DNA from: Sipunculus nudus
Lineage: Eukaryota; Annelida; Sipuncula; Golfingiida; Sipunculidae
NCBI GenBank assembly: GCA_026874595.1
Contig: CM049306.1
Coordinates: forward strand, 37,958,019-38,022,018
DNA length: 64,000 nucleotides
Direction: 5' to 3'
Shown here piece by piece: positions 25,826 to 38,419 of the stretch. The translations under genes and the position numbers were made by a program. The notes beneath the pieces were generated by a model, which saw only the letters and a program-made list of their open reading frames with translations, made no database searches and had not been told where the DNA came from. Each line of letters opens with the position of its first letter. The stretch's first letter is position 1.

Positions 25826-26500
25826 TTTCTCATTAGAGAGTGTCATTGTAAGTGACAAAATGAAATTTAAATAACAATTTTTTTATCATGATTTGATTTG
25901 GTCTGTAAGAACAGGTATTAAACTCTTATTGGGGCTTACGAGCGTGTAGGCTGATAGGGGTTGGCGAGTTTATTTCAAGTTTATTTCAAGTTCACAGTCA
26001 CTCGAATCCCTATCACATGGGGTAATAGGAACAGCGCATATTACACCTCTTCACTATAGTGATACATGCTATCTCCTTACGAAGTAAGGCACGACTTTAT
26101 ACTCATATAGTGCACAGTTTCGTCTATTTCTTAATAAAAACACACCAGAAATAGGGATTCGAGCGACTGCATGTGCTCCGTCTAAATTAAACCGTACTGA
26201 AATTAACATCAGACGAGACATATGATCTCTAACAACTATACTGTCCTGAAATTCACATCTAACGAGACACGTGTCCTATAACCAACTATCTCACCGTATT
26301 ATCACAACATGATACTAATGATGATATTAATGCCCAAAACAATCATCCGGCTATTGTCCCTACTAGAATGTGCAACACAATACAGAAGTCACAGCTCTCT
26401 GGTGACAGTATACACTCTATTACCGATTCCCCTATTTTTGCTCAGTTGACTGCGTCAAAGGAAGCTTCCAAAGATTGCTGGCCATGGAGATTGAATACAT
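24016..26500. other. Intergenic DNA with microsatellites and hairpins
   Basis: Contains (ATA)n around 24050-24100, a CT tract at 25337-25355 and (TA)n at 25768-25817. A 10-base inverted pair (GTAGAGGGTT/AACCCTCTAC) lies at about 24886 and 24934. Another inverted pair, GTCACTCGAATCCCTAT and ATAGGGATTCGAGCGAC, lies near 25997 and 26155. No gene seen. Confidence 0.45.
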
Positions 26501-27350
26501 CTAGTTATCCCCCGCCGTCTCCGAATGGGGAGCTTCCGCCCGTCTTTCCGTTCGTCCGTCTGTCTGTCGTGCCGTCTGTTTGTCCGTCCGTCACAGATAT
26601 GATGTTAACACAGTAACGTAAAACAAATTAACTCAAATTATTGATGCAACTCATGAAATGCTAGGTCAGGTTCGAAAATGGATGACCATGATATAATTTT
26701 CAATATCATATAGGCGATAATTCTAAAACGATGTGAACACAGTAACGTGAAAACAGATTGAGGCATAGTCATCGAACTTGCAGCATTGGCACATCTCATG
26801 AAGGGCTAGGTCAAGATTGAATATGGATGACTTTCACGCAGCTTTCAATGTAACAATGGAGGTGATGCTAAAATGATTTTAAGGAAAGAACTTGAAAAGA
26901 ATTTGAGGCACAGCCAACAAATACGTAGTATTGATACACCTCATGAGGGCTAGGTCAAGTTCGAATATGAATGACCTTGACCCAATTTTCAAGATCAGAT
27001 AGGCGATAATAATGCTGGAATGATGTTAACGCAATAACTTGAAAACAATTGCAGGATTGCTAACACCATATGAAGGGCTAGGTCAGGTTCGAGTATGGAT
27101 GACCTTGATGTAGTTTTCAAGGTCACAGAGGCAAAAATGCTAAAATGATGTTAACGCAATAATTTGAAAAGAATTTGAGGCACCGTCACCAAATATGCAG
27201 TGTTAATACACCTCATGAAGGGCCAGGTCAAGTTCGAAAATGGATGCATTTTTTCAAGGTCTTAGAGGTGATCATGTTTAAATGATGTTAACTTGAAAAG
27301 GATTTGTCACTAAACTCGCAGCATTGAAACACCTCATGAAACACACACAG
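26500..27350 (+). repeat. Tandem repeat of about 135 bp units
   Basis: Six diverged units can be counted from the recurring ATGATGTTAAC-like line at 26599, 26729, 26871, 27019, 27144 and 27281. Each has CTCATGAAGGGCTAGGTCA and TGGATGACCTTGA motifs. The left flank carries CCGTCCGTCTGTC-type sequence, as at the left of the other tandem-repeat elements here. Probably a non-autonomous mobile element. Confidence 0.6.
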
Positions 27351-29849
27351 TTCTGCCTGTAAAACAGCTTTTATCCTATTACGTAAAGCAGGCAGGAGTA
27401 AAAATAAGGTTTCATCAGCATCTCTACTTTATGATATCTCATAATTCATTACTACAGACCAAATGTAGAACAACTTTAAATCACAAATAAATGACCTAAC
27501 TCATTTGAGTGTGCGTTATATTAATTAACTAAAAACAAACAAGTAATAAGAAACTACATGTATAACAGATTCTCATATCAGCATAAGATATAGGAAGGGC
27601 TATATATTATACACGAGAATTGTTTTCTTTAAATAGCTTTTTGAGATGCATGTCATGCCCAGTCACATGTACCCTTAAGATGCTGCGTAATGTTCAGTCA
27701 ATACATGACCATTTTAAACATTTCTCCTTTTTTTAAATCCAAGAGGTTTGAATTTGGTTTTGGCTGATTGGTGTTTCAAGACCCCGACACTGGATGCAGT
27801 GAAAGATTAAAAGATCATGATATTAGATAGAAACATCAAAGAATAATGCATGTATACGTACATGTATAGAAACTAATTTATATTATGTGGGATTTGTGAA
27901 ACGGAACAGGATTGCCAAGTCTTGTATTCATTTATTAACCCGCCCATATCCTTGGTCTGATGTACTTTGATAGATCATATATACATTAGCATAAATTTCC
28001 TGCTGCATGGTAAACTCACAACTAGATATCATTCAGCATTCCATAAATGATTTCAACACTTATAAAAGTCATCAAGAGTAAATAAAACGAACTATAAACT
28101 ATAAAAAGAAAGTACACTGATGTGTGCTACACGAGCGCAGGAAAATTATGAAGAGCCATGCAGAAAAATGTGAGTCGTGGTTTCCCTATAGATTTGTCAC
28201 TATAATCAGTAATGCCGGACAGAACAAAGGCGGCCGCTTATATCAAAGAGAATAGGTAAAAAAAAATCTAGCCAAATAACCAGGCACTTGCTCGACTTAA
28301 CAAACGATACTTGTAACTTTGGTTATGTTAAAATTTGTTATTCTGGATGTTCATATTACCTGAGTACGCTCTTGCCAAACATACCTTAATATTTTCGTCT
28401 GTCTCAGTGCCAGTGCATATCTTTTATCTGGATTAATACTTTACGCATTTTGTTTTATATTGCATGTGGTATTGTTTATCGATATTTCATATGTGTACTC
28501 ATGGAGAGGTCTGATTTATGTACTTTGGGGACTATACATAGGCCCCTATGTACATCTCTGATGTGATCATGCCTATACATGTCTGTGTCTGGAATGCGTA
28601 TTTGAACAGCGTTCAGATTCTGGAAATCCCAACCAACAAGAACAGATTGGTCGTAGTTTGACATTTACCCAGTTGCGTCAATTTATCTTCAAGGGTGGTC
28701 GGTGGGGAATGACTCGCAAGCATAAGCAGGTTATGAAAGTTGGGCTTTTTTTTATATATATACCTTTATTGTTTGTGTGACACATTTCAAATGTATACGA
28801 AATGAGTTTAAGGTTTTAAGAAATAAGGTATATTTCATTTACATATTAATTCTTAAGCAGGTTTAGATATAAATATTTAATAGTAAACTCAAAAATGCAG
28901 AAATAGAACCAAAGTCTACTATGCTAATTAATAATATATTAATTTATATATCATGCCGGTATATCCAATAGGCCCTACATAAATATTATTCTTTCAATTT
29001 CAGGGGGGGGGGGGGTGATTATTACATTGACCATCCACCCTTGCTAAAAAGTAGGGTTATATATACAACCACAACCACCCGTATTTACGCCCCTGCGTTT
29101 ACCTTATGTATTCACTGTAATTATAGGATATACGATAATGGATAACATTTTGAATCAATCGATACGGCATCAAATGTTTCAGTGCAAGTGACCCTGCATG
29201 ACAATAGGAAATAAGTCATTGTACATGTCGGTCCGAAACGTGGCTAGCTCTTTTTTTTTCAAATATGCTTTTCCTTCTAGACATGAACGGAAACCAAATC
29301 GTATGGCTAGAGTTATAAAACAAATAGGAAACCTTCAGGAATGCAGACCTCCGCTGGGGGCTGGGGTCCATATATATGTAGGGTACTCTTAAACACGTGT
29401 TTTCATTCAATTATTGACCCCATATCCCCAGGTCCATTGGTGCATGAGTTTCCCAGCAAGTGTTCGCTTATTCTGTGAGAGACAGAGAGGCAAATTAAGA
29501 ACATCAGTTGTTTCTACACAATTTGGACCAGTACAAAGTAAACATAGGTATGTTCCCCCATCATAGCGGAAAATTCGATGATACGGAAAAAACCGCCACA
29601 AAATTTTAATGCTTGATTAAACTATGGAGTAATGAATGTCTACAGACTTACATTCCGGTTAACAACCACTTGACAGGGGCTAAATAGGCTACTAGACTGT
29701 CCTGGTGTCAACCAGATTCGGTGACTGCAGCTCCTGCGGGTCCTGCGTGTGTGCTACCCCCATTGCTGGGTCATAACACCGTGGAACCCCGAAAGGCGCA
29801 CTCTTTTTTTTTATGATTGTAACACTAATGTTTGGCACAGTCTCCTCAT
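27351..29849. other. Intergenic DNA, nothing identified
   Basis: AT-rich with scattered short repeats and a G12 run near 29005. No ORF with recognisable content. Confidence 0.4.
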
Positions 29850-29985
29850 TAAGCATGCAGAGCGCTCACCCTGGGTTGGGCCGACAGTGAAAAATCTCAC
29901 CACCACGGCCGAGATTTGAACACATGATCTCCCAGCTTTGAGCCTTAATTGTGCTCTACCCCTGAGCCACAGAAGCCGGTCACTG
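29850..29985 (-). repeat. tRNA-derived SINE, minus strand
   Basis: Read on the minus strand, TGGCTCAGGGGTAGAGC (29969-29953) is a near-perfect A-box and TGTTCAAATCTC (29922-29911) a B-box at a tRNA-like distance. A transcript would continue into GGTGAGATTTTTCACTGTCG. A 14-base C-run lies just beyond, near 30010. Confidence 0.65.
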
Positions 29986-30442
29986 TCAATGTCAATCTTT
30001 GATTAACAGACCCCCCCCCCCCCAAAAAAAAAGAAAAAATATTATTACTTATAATATTAATCTTATGCCTTCCATTTTAAACCTGCAGACACGGTCGCGT
30101 GGAAAACATGTACAAACATACCAATGAGGCTCGTGCATATGAGGGAACTTATTCACAATGGTGTCATTTTTGCGGTAATTTCTCTTCTTCGAATACTGAT
30201 TATTTGAAAACCACGCGGAGAAAAAGCCAACCACAGTATAATTTTTTAGGCCCTACCGTTCACGTTCTGGCAAAATTCTGTTAAAGTCAATCAAATTGAA
30301 TGTATATATTTATATGATCTACGTCAACAATTATGTGTGCCCCATTATTCCCGTGAATGCATTCTTTTAGCAGTTTATAATGTTAAATTCTTCAAATGCA
30401 TCATGAATATTATTTTAAATGAATACGTATATGAAAAGACCT

Positions 30443-30783
30443 TAAGGCCAAAATAAAAAAAGGTATGGTTCTCAGGCACTTTTTTTCAGGAATCAATGCG
30501 GGCGGGCGCTTTTTTTATTTTAAATTTTTTGGTATGTTTCGATAAAAACGTCAAATGATAAGTGAAAAGCATGAAAATAACAGTTTTATTTTGCTAAATA
30601 AGTCAAAGTACTACAAAACAAATGAAATTGTATGGTTTTATCTTCGTGAAAGAAATGTCGGAGCGGCAGCAGCTCAAAATTGGAAAGTTTTTATTGAAAA
30701 TCAAAATAAAAATTTTTGATGCGGGGGTTTAAAATTGATGCGGGCGGTGCCTGAGAACCATACCTTTAATTTTTTTGGCCTTA
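30443..30783. mobile_element. MITE with terminal inverted repeats of about 37 bp
   Basis: The left end TAAGGCCAAAATAAAAAAAG then GTATGGTTCTCAGGCAC is mirrored at the right end by GTGCCTGAGAACCATACC and TTTTTTTGGCCTTA. If the element starts AGGCC, it is flanked by TA on both sides, as for Tc1/mariner-type insertions. There is no ORF and total length is about 340 bp. Confidence 0.75.
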
Positions 30784-32251
30784 GATATTCGGTTAAGAAA
30801 ATAGCATGTACCTAAACTATAGACACAACGATCTGCAATGGTGGGTGATTTGATTTTACAATTGACAGACAAGAGGTAGGCCTTTACTTTAATATAGGAC
30901 TATAGAAACTGACCAAAACAGGATATCTTCATCACATTTTCCTGTGTCAGAATTAAACATCATGATATAAGGCTATCATTATTATATATTATATTAGGCC
31001 TATAGATATTATTGAATCTAAACACTCTATATGCACTCTATAAGTTAATACACCTTATTAGAAAAAGCAAGAATTATTATTACAATAAACGTAAATAATA
31101 AAAAACAAGTCCGGATGGGTTTATGTGAATCTGTCTTTTTTCATGCTTAAAATTCCTCACCGACATTGTAGGCCTATGCGTGTGTAGGCGTTCTACAGAG
31201 CGAGTTTCTGATGCTTATTTACTAATTTAAGGAAGGTCCCTTAAACAAACAATTACGGAAGGCCTTCAGTATAACCGAAAAAAAAAAATTGTACACAAGT
31301 CACTCTCTTTGTAAACGAATTTGTCAGTAAAACAGTTCAGATTTTTATCGTGGAAAATGCTTTCTGTCACAGTTCTCTTCAATCGTCCTTGCGTTATTGA
31401 TTAGTACACGTGCAAGATCACGTGACTGTCATGGCGGGTATCGACCAAATTTATTGGGGGAATACTGTGGTTAGCTGTGGCTGTTACGCTGTATATTTTA
31501 AATTCTCATGTCTACACTTCTGATGAGCAATAAATATTAAATTTAAATATATATTTCAATGTTCAAGATATATAAATGGTGAAAAAATAACTTTCATCAC
31601 GTGAACATGATAGAATTACGTTATAGGGGCCCAATCAGCTTTAAAGCAAATTGTATTTACACGAAAAAAATAACTTTATACCCTTTTAAATAAATTGGTA
31701 CCTGACATAATATCGGCCTGAAACCGTTTGCTTATTCCTGTAAGCGAATGTTAAAAACAGTGGGCCTGGTGCGATCACAGGCGTCAACATAAACACATTG
31801 GATGGGACTGAGTGCATCGCCCGGGAACAACATGTGTCAATCATGAGATTTCCGGGCTGTCTTGGCCCAAAAAAATTTAATGCATGTTCCGCTGTTGCTG
31901 CTCACAATTGGACCTCCGGTCACGCCGCCTTGTAATGGTAAACAGAAACACGTGGACTGTGTTTACCAACTAGCAGAGCCATAACAAGGTGTTAAACAAT
32001 CGTATATGTGAGGTACTGTGTGCTGGGATGGTCTTGTTGGAAACTTTTGTATAAAGCAAAACTTAACTGATAGTGTGAGAGAATAGGTGTCAAATTGCTC
32101 TTGATTATGTCCCTTTAATATTTGTTCAAAAGGTTAATGCGTAAGCCTATTCATTACATAGGCCCCTAGGCCTGATTAAGTCTGTGTTTGTCTCTGTCTG
32201 TACACATTTTTACGCACACACAGTTACACATACACACATGACTTTTCGTCA
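30784..32251. other. Intergenic DNA, nothing identified
   Basis: AT-rich sequence without recognisable genes or repeats. Confidence 0.35.
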
Positions 32252-32551
32252 TAAAGCTCTGTTTCCATGTGCGCATATAAGCGTTCATGCTTGAACTGGC
32301 AGACATATAAATTGGAACAGTGGCTCTAGCAGATCTTCCAAACAAGATGATGGAATGACATCATTTTACCCCGAATTCCTGTGTTCATGTAGACCCCATA
32401 TACGTGAAAATCGCTTCTCTGGTGATGTTCACGCATATACGCACATACACATATAGGGTACGTTGACGGTCACATAAAACCACCATAGTAACAAAATCAT
32501 ATGAGCAATTTTTCACGCATTTATACGCGCACATGGAACCACAGCTTTAAT
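32252..32551. mobile_element. MITE with terminal inverted repeats of about 32 bp
   Basis: The left end TAAAGCTCTGTTTCCATGTG followed by CGCATATAAGCG is inverted at the right end as CGCATTTATACGCGCACATG followed by GAACCACAGCTTTA. It is about 300 bp and non-coding, with further CGCATATACGCAC-type motifs inside. Confidence 0.7.
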
Positions 32552-32832
32552 CAATACGATTTTGCTATTTTTTAATGATGAAATAAAAATAACCTTTGTT
32601 GAATTATCTTTATCTTTTATATAGAATACAATTAAAAAGCACCTTTGGATAAGTTAGATTTTAAATTATTAATTTTTTATTAACGTCAACACTTTTCCCA
32701 AGGTAATATTTAAGAATACTGGTTTAAGTTGTGTTACCATTTATGTAAAAGGACGAAATCAAGAAGTGTCGTATCTATAGGAACTAAAGCGGGTTGCGTA
32801 TTTTCGCCCTTAAGATCTTTAAGATCTTTAAG

Positions 32833-32835
<3 letters not shown>

Positions 32836-32913
<78 letters not shown>

Positions 32914-33041
32914 CGTGGCATCGCTATCATAAATTTGAAATTGTTATCTGTGACAATATAATTTGAGAATCAGTATTATATATACCTAATTAAGGAGGCG
33001 GCAAGGGCGGTACGCCCCTGGTGGCACTGGTTTGGGGGGGG
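32836..33041 (+). repeat. (TA)n plus 130 bp segment R1, repeated at 34355-34545
   Basis: A (TA) run of 77 bases (32836-32912) leads into a segment containing TCATAAATTTGAAATTGTTA and GGTACGCCCCTGGTGGC. The same arrangement, (TA)n then a homologous segment ending GGTACGCCCCATGGCGGC, occurs at 34355-34545. The two lie on either side of the Penelope remnant in direct orientation. Confidence 0.7.
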
Positions 33042-33050
33042 GGGCATTTT

Positions 33051-33290
33051 AAGTCGAAGGTTAAAACGCTCGGCTCTCTCCGCTAGCGACCCGAGTTCGA
33101 TCCCCCGAGTTGCTCTGAGAGTGGATTGTAGTTGCCCGTCCAGTTGTGAAATACATTGTTTTGTGGCAGCAAATACGTTCCGAGTGCCAGATGAGCTCAA
33201 TTGACAGATATACCTGGCCCACAACAACACCTGGGGCCATATAGGTTCTGCCATCTGGTGGCAATTCATACAACTAATTCAGACTGGTCT
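33051..33290 (+). repeat. tRNA-derived SINE, plus strand
   Basis: An A-box-like AAGTCGAAGGTTAAAACGC (33051-33069) and B-box GAGTTCGATCC (33093-33103) are followed by an unrelated body of about 185 bases. The head resembles a Ser/Leu-type tRNA. It does not look like a functional tRNA. Confidence 0.55.
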
Positions 33291-33429
33291 TTAATGAATA
33301 ATATTTCATTTTTTTCTACTTTTCAATTACAAATAAACTTACCAAGTTATATTATAGAGGTTCAACTGAATATGAACCATCAAGGTAAAAACTGACAACA
33401 ATACTAACAGGCAAAATACACCTTTATAT

Positions 33430-33436
<7 letters not shown>

Positions 33437-33503
<67 letters not shown>
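33437..33503. repeat. (TA)n microsatellite
   Basis: Two TA runs separated by a TTT interruption near 33466. It directly precedes the truncated Penelope element. Confidence 0.85.
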
Positions 33504-33506
<3 letters not shown>

Positions 33507-33549
33507 TTTTCCAACTGATGGCATATGGTGTTTTTCGTCTTTTTTTCTG

Positions 33550-34083
33550 AACAGAAATACAGTCAAACTCAGCTACAGCTGCATGCAAAACATGGAACAG
33601 ATAATATAGGCACATAACCAAAAGCTCCTAAGCCAGGAAAGAGAGAAAGCAAACATGGAAGTTAACAACGCAAATTGCAACTGCAGAAATAAAAATGAAT
33701 GCCCCAACAAGGAAGGATGTTTAACACGGAGTGTAATTTACCAGGCCACAGTCACTAGACAAGACAAAAACCACGCCGAAACATATATAGGACTGACAGA
33801 GAACACATTTAAAATACGGTACTACGGACATACCAGCAGCTTTTAAAACGAGAAATACAGAAACAGCACCACGTTAAGCCAGTATGTATGGACCCTGAAA
33901 GATCAGCGGGAAATACTCACGAAACGCAGGGCATATTTAACCACAACAAAGAAATGTAATTTATGCAACACGGAGAAATATTTCATTATATGGAGACCGG
34001 AACAGAGTACATTAAATAATAGAAGCGAACTGACCTCCACATGTAAACAAAGGGCCAAGCACCTGCTGTGTAACATCAAGTAA
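33550..34083 (+). pseudogene. Penelope-like retroelement, GIY-YIG endonuclease remnant
   Basis: One reading frame carries the C-terminal part of a Penelope-like element polyprotein: NRNTVKLSYSCMQNMEQII, then the Cys-rich CNCRNKNECPNKEGCL, ATVTRQDKNHAETYIGLTE (the YIG half of the GIY-YIG nuclease core), FKIRYYGHTSSF, NEKYRNSTTLSQYVWTLKDQ, and KKCNLCNTEKYFIIW to TCKQRAKHLL. In these elements the domain nicks target DNA for insertion and follows a reverse transcriptase. Here the reverse transcriptase is absent, so the copy is 5'-truncated. It is dead: in-frame stops are at 33607-33609 and 33844-33846, and a few residues seem missing after WTLKDQ relative to the family. Confidence 0.85.
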
Positions 34084-34212
34084 TCCTAAAAATCCCCACC
34101 TAATAACACAATAGCTACCTGGACCACGAAAACCTCAACGAACCCAATAACCCAAGCTTAATCTAGCTAATTTAAACGGACTCAATTCACACATTATCAT
34201 TTCAGTTTGTAG

Positions 34213-34260
34213 CTGAGGAGTGGGCCGGCTGGCAAGCTGAACCCACGAAACAGTACTGTA
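34213..34260 (+). ncRNA. Hammerhead-ribozyme-like motif downstream of the Penelope remnant
   Basis: The sequence contains CTGAGGA (34213-34219), a five-base-pair stem II GTGGG/CCCAC (34220-34224 with 34242-34246), then GAAA (34247-34250). A short stem III ACAG/CTGT follows, and A at 34260 is at the cleavage position. This matches the conserved hammerhead core in a type I order. Penelope-like elements are known to carry such ribozymes with very short stem III. Stem I pairing is poor here, so this copy may be inactive. Confidence 0.6.
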
Positions 34261-34351
34261 GTATATCATGAATACACATAGTATAATATTATTAATGCTC
34301 CTCGTACGGAAGAGCACTTTCTGTGCTGTATGGAACCTTGATGTATTATAT

Positions 34352-34354
<3 letters not shown>

Positions 34355-34410
<56 letters not shown>

Positions 34411-34545
34411 TCACTATCATGAATTGAAATCGTTATCTTTGACATCTTCATTTGAGAATATCAATATATTATATATCTAATTAGGGAGCGGCAAGCGCGG
34501 TACGCCCCATGGCGGCCCTGGTTGGGGGGTGGGGGTGGGGGTAAG
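34355..34545 (+). repeat. (TA)n plus segment R2, direct repeat of R1
   Basis: (TA)n at 34355-34408 is followed by ATCACTATCATGAATTGAAA, TTTGAGAATATCAATATA and GGTACGCCCCATGGCGGCCC, matching 32836-33041 about 1.5 kb upstream. Confidence 0.7.
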
Positions 34546-37196
34546 TGTACGTTTTCTTTTATATATTGATTTGTTTTTGATATCTCATGTCTCATTTATC
34601 TTTTGGAGTGTACGTGTGCATGAGTTTCAGACAGTTCACCAAGTCGGTTTGACATTTAAATGAACCTGGTCGTTCACATCTTTTGTGGTTCGATAAGATC
34701 GTATAATGATATAAATTCACCAAAAAATCCAAATTTACAGTTATACATTCAGCTATTCTCATATAATGTTGGAAAAATCGATGTTATAATGTGTGTTGGT
34801 GTTTATGCGGTGTTTCTCGAGTTATATATGACGATATCCTATCTTCATGTATGATTAGTTCTCTCTCCGCTTATAGAAATCTTCCCGATAATCTGACAAA
34901 TAAATAGTAATTTAATTAATAAATATTATATTGTATAAACTAGGCAACTGAACCAATCCAGTGACTCGCGTATGTTCTGTCTATAGGCAGCTGCACTAGC
35001 AATACAAACCCGTTACCTTGCAGAACGTCATCGCGAATCTGACCAATCATATATACATGTATATATGTAGAGTCGTGTATGTCGAGGCCGTGCGCTTTCA
35101 GAAATCCATTATATATAGGGGGCTATAATCAAGCAGAAAACCTGCGAGAAGACTTATACCCCCTGGTGTTGGCAGGGAGTGGGAAATGGTGTTCCCTTAA
35201 AAAATGTTGGAAAGGTTTGAATATATTCAAAATATTTAAAATAATCAAAATGTAAAATTCAAGGGCTTTTTATGGGATGTATATATAAACAATTTCTAAT
35301 TCTCTAAAAGGCCGCCTCAAACCAATTTTAATGGATCTTGTATGCATGTTTCCCTATATTCTTACAAAAAGTTATGTTTAACTACAAAGCATTATACGAT
35401 CCTGAACATATTTAGCACTATCTGAATGCCTGCGCGCTGCGTTTATTATTTTCCACTGGTGATATATAATATGATTTTAATATGGCCTGATCATTTATTG
35501 AACGCAGTTAATAGCAATGTTTATTCTAGACCAATGGATCATTTATTTTTTCTTTAACATGGCACAATTAAAACCATATTTCCGGGGGGGATGGGGGGGG
35601 GGGGGTCCCGCCCTGCATGGTTGCTATGCAACAATATACATCCGCTTCAATTATCAGTTCTTCTAAATTATATAGCTCCAAACTGAAATAAAAATGAGCA
35701 TCTATTGTTGTGATATTAATTGTTCAACGTCAACATCACCTACCAAAGACGGTTTTCACAGGGTGCTTGAGAAACTAACCTGTTTTAGCCTTAAATGAAA
35801 GTATGTTTATTCTTTGTATACTGTCCCAACTGTTTGCATGGCTTAAAAATGGTTATTCCCGACCCGTCTATATAGTAATTTTTATATTTTCGTCTCGATC
35901 GGGTTTTTTTTCGGGAACCGCATAAAAGTTTTACATGCTGCTCAATACAATAAATTTTATATTTATGTAGCAAATTCCTTTTTGTGAATTTAAACATTAA
36001 AAAGGTAAAAGATATACAAAGCTGTAGAAATACATTATTTTTTTTTTCAAAACTGAATTAGAAAGCATTCTTAAAGTAATAACGTACAGAGTCTAGTAAA
36101 ATCCTCTGTGCTCCGGATATTTGTTTTTGCAGTGAACATTCTTTGAACGATATAGATATATAAAATGTCTATATCTTCGATTAACCGAGAGCTTAACTAT
36201 ATTTCGGCTCAAGACAGTGAAACGTTATATACTCTTGTTGGCTTGCCTTTGCACTTCAATGTATAAGGATATAGGGTGCAAAGGAATTATCCAGTAGGAT
36301 GACGGTCTCCTAATTTAACATGCTTCAAGTATACCGATGACGTTAAGTCATAACTGTCTGCTAAACAGCTTATTTATACTCCTGCTAAAGTTAAACAGCT
36401 TTTGGGCATATGTGTTCATCATATATGTTTATCTAAATTAACACAATATTTCTCTAAAAGGCAAAAGCGGTTTTACGCAAATTAAAAAAAAAAGCATTTT
36501 TTTAGGTACCCAATTAAATATGTGATATCTGATTTCCCAGATCAGAAAGCTTTTTCCAATATGCAGCCAAACCGAACCTACTGGTAGTGACATCTAGCAG
36601 CAGGAGATAAAATTATTCTTGACCAGCCTTGACCTTTGACCCTTGATTCCAGACAACCGGTGCTGGAGAATGTGGCATCAGTTGGTACCATATCTTTGAT
36701 GATGTTCACGTTATCATACCATTGTACATACACAGATCTTATCTGTCCCTTTGATCAGGTGTCATCTTGGTGCAAACACGGTGAGTACGGCATCACCTTA
36801 AGCTGTAACGTTATCTGTGACTGGTTAGCCTTCTGTTAGCGAGGTTCAGCTTCATCTTCCCATCTGTAGCCTAGTGTAGGCCTATGTGTGTAAGCTGGTA
36901 TTAGTATTACTGTAATTAGTGTAAAGACTACGTCTGTGACTGTAGTGTAGACACAAGAAGTAATGCGATGATGCGACTGGTAGTGCACAAGTACACCATT
37001 TAAAATTTGTTTCATCCTTAATTGTTGATTAAAATTCAAATATCAGATGGGGAGAATGAATTTTGCACAGAAAGAATTAAATAGAATATTTTGATAATAT
37101 TAATAATATTCATTAATTATAATTAATGCTGGTGCTTGCTCTGTTTTGATAAAAACAAAACTGCCAGGCCTTAATAGGCTACAGAAGCTGAAGAAG
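34546..37196. other. Intergenic DNA, nothing identified
   Basis: AT-rich with G-runs near 35584-35606. No gene, no clear repeat ends. Confidence 0.35.
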
Positions 37197-37227
37197 GGTG
37201 GGGGGGGGGGTGGGGGGGGGGGGGGAG
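37197..37227. repeat. G-rich homopolymer tract
   Basis: G-runs interrupted by a single T and a single A; potential quadruplex. Confidence 0.85.
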
Positions 37228-37424
37228 GGTTGTCTGCTGAAACAGAGCACATCTAGAATTCAGGCTGCTGTGTGAGCCATTGAGTTTGAGTCAATGAATG
37301 AAACTTCTGGTGTCTATGTTTATGGTTTCTAGTCTGTTGTTTGTGTGTCTGCCATATGTATCTTTGTCTCCGTCTAGTGGCAAACTGTAATGAGAAATGC
37401 AATTATTAGTACACATAACATGCA

Positions 37425-37515
37425 ATTGTGAAGCTCTCCACCGGGTCTCGAACCAGCAATCATGGATTAACAAGTCCTATGCACTACCACTGCACCATGC
37501 AAGACGAGTTGGGTG
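37425..37515 (-). repeat. tRNA-like sequence / SINE head, minus strand
   Basis: The minus strand reads TGGTGCAGTGGTAGTGCA (37497-37480, A-box) and GGTTCGAGACC (37453-37443, B-box), both close to consensus. The anticodon arm pairs over only about three base pairs and the acceptor ends do not match, so I prefer a tRNA pseudogene or SINE head over a functional tRNA. Confidence 0.5.
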
Positions 37516-37576
37516 TGAGGGGTCGAGTGGGGATATTTAAATCTACTTTTCAGAATTGGTCGTAGTTGTTAAAATA

Positions 37577-37656
37577 AGGGTTAATTTTTGTCATGCGTAT
37601 GCGTCGTCTGGGCGCTTTGTGCCCGGACGTCGCAAAAGCTTAAAAAAATTAACCCT
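37577..37656. repeat. 80 bp near-perfect hairpin element
   Basis: The outer arms AGGGTTAATTTTT and AAAAATTAACCCT are perfect inverted copies. An inner stem GCGTCGTCTGGGC/GCCCGGACGTCGC pairs at 11 of 13 positions. The centre is GC-rich within AT-rich DNA, like a minimal foldback element. Confidence 0.7.
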
Positions 37657-38360
37657 CAGCCGTTTGTTAACTGCCTGCCACTAAACGGTACTCCGTCTCG
37701 CGCTTCGCGCGGACAAGATGGAGTCACTGTTTTATTTGTGAACCCTAACCCTTGAAATACACCAAATATATCCATGATGTGTGTGGGTACAAATGCCTGA
37801 AGGGCGCAAGACAACGGATGTGAATGACATAGGCAGGACATGTGCACAAAAGCCAAGTAGTGTAAACAAGTAGGAATCATAACGGATACGAGCATGTTAA
37901 ATTGCGTGGAGGGATAAATTGTACATTATTACAGGGTAAGAGAAACATGGGAAGGATATAGGATACCATTAACTTACAAAGGAGTAAACTGGATATATTA
38001 TTAAAACGTTTCACATGTATCCATGGTGTCTTAACGTATCCAGAACAGCAGCCTGAATTCTAGACTTCTACCGCTGAAACTACCAAACCACAGCCTGTAA
38101 TTTTGATACCATCACGGCATCCGTGATAAAAAGCCACGAAACACCCACTTCCAATTAAACAATTTTTAAAAATCACATCCACTGATAACTATTTTATAAT
38201 TATAAATGTATGGTATTATAGATTAGTATGATTAATAAAATATATATGTAATGTAACACTTCTCTAAATGATCAAAGGTCCGTGCACTGTGTTCAAGCAA
38301 TAAGTGGACTTTTTCCTCTCTCTGTGTGTAAATAAACCAATGACACGGCTATATACTGCA

Positions 38361-38419
<59 letters not shown>

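Noticed and set aside
26500-27350. Coding tandem repeat
   Set aside because: Units vary in length (125-148 bp) with indels that break every frame.
37425-37515. Functional tRNA gene on the minus strand
   Set aside because: A- and B-boxes are good, but the anticodon and acceptor stems do not pair properly, so a SINE or pseudo-tRNA is more likely.
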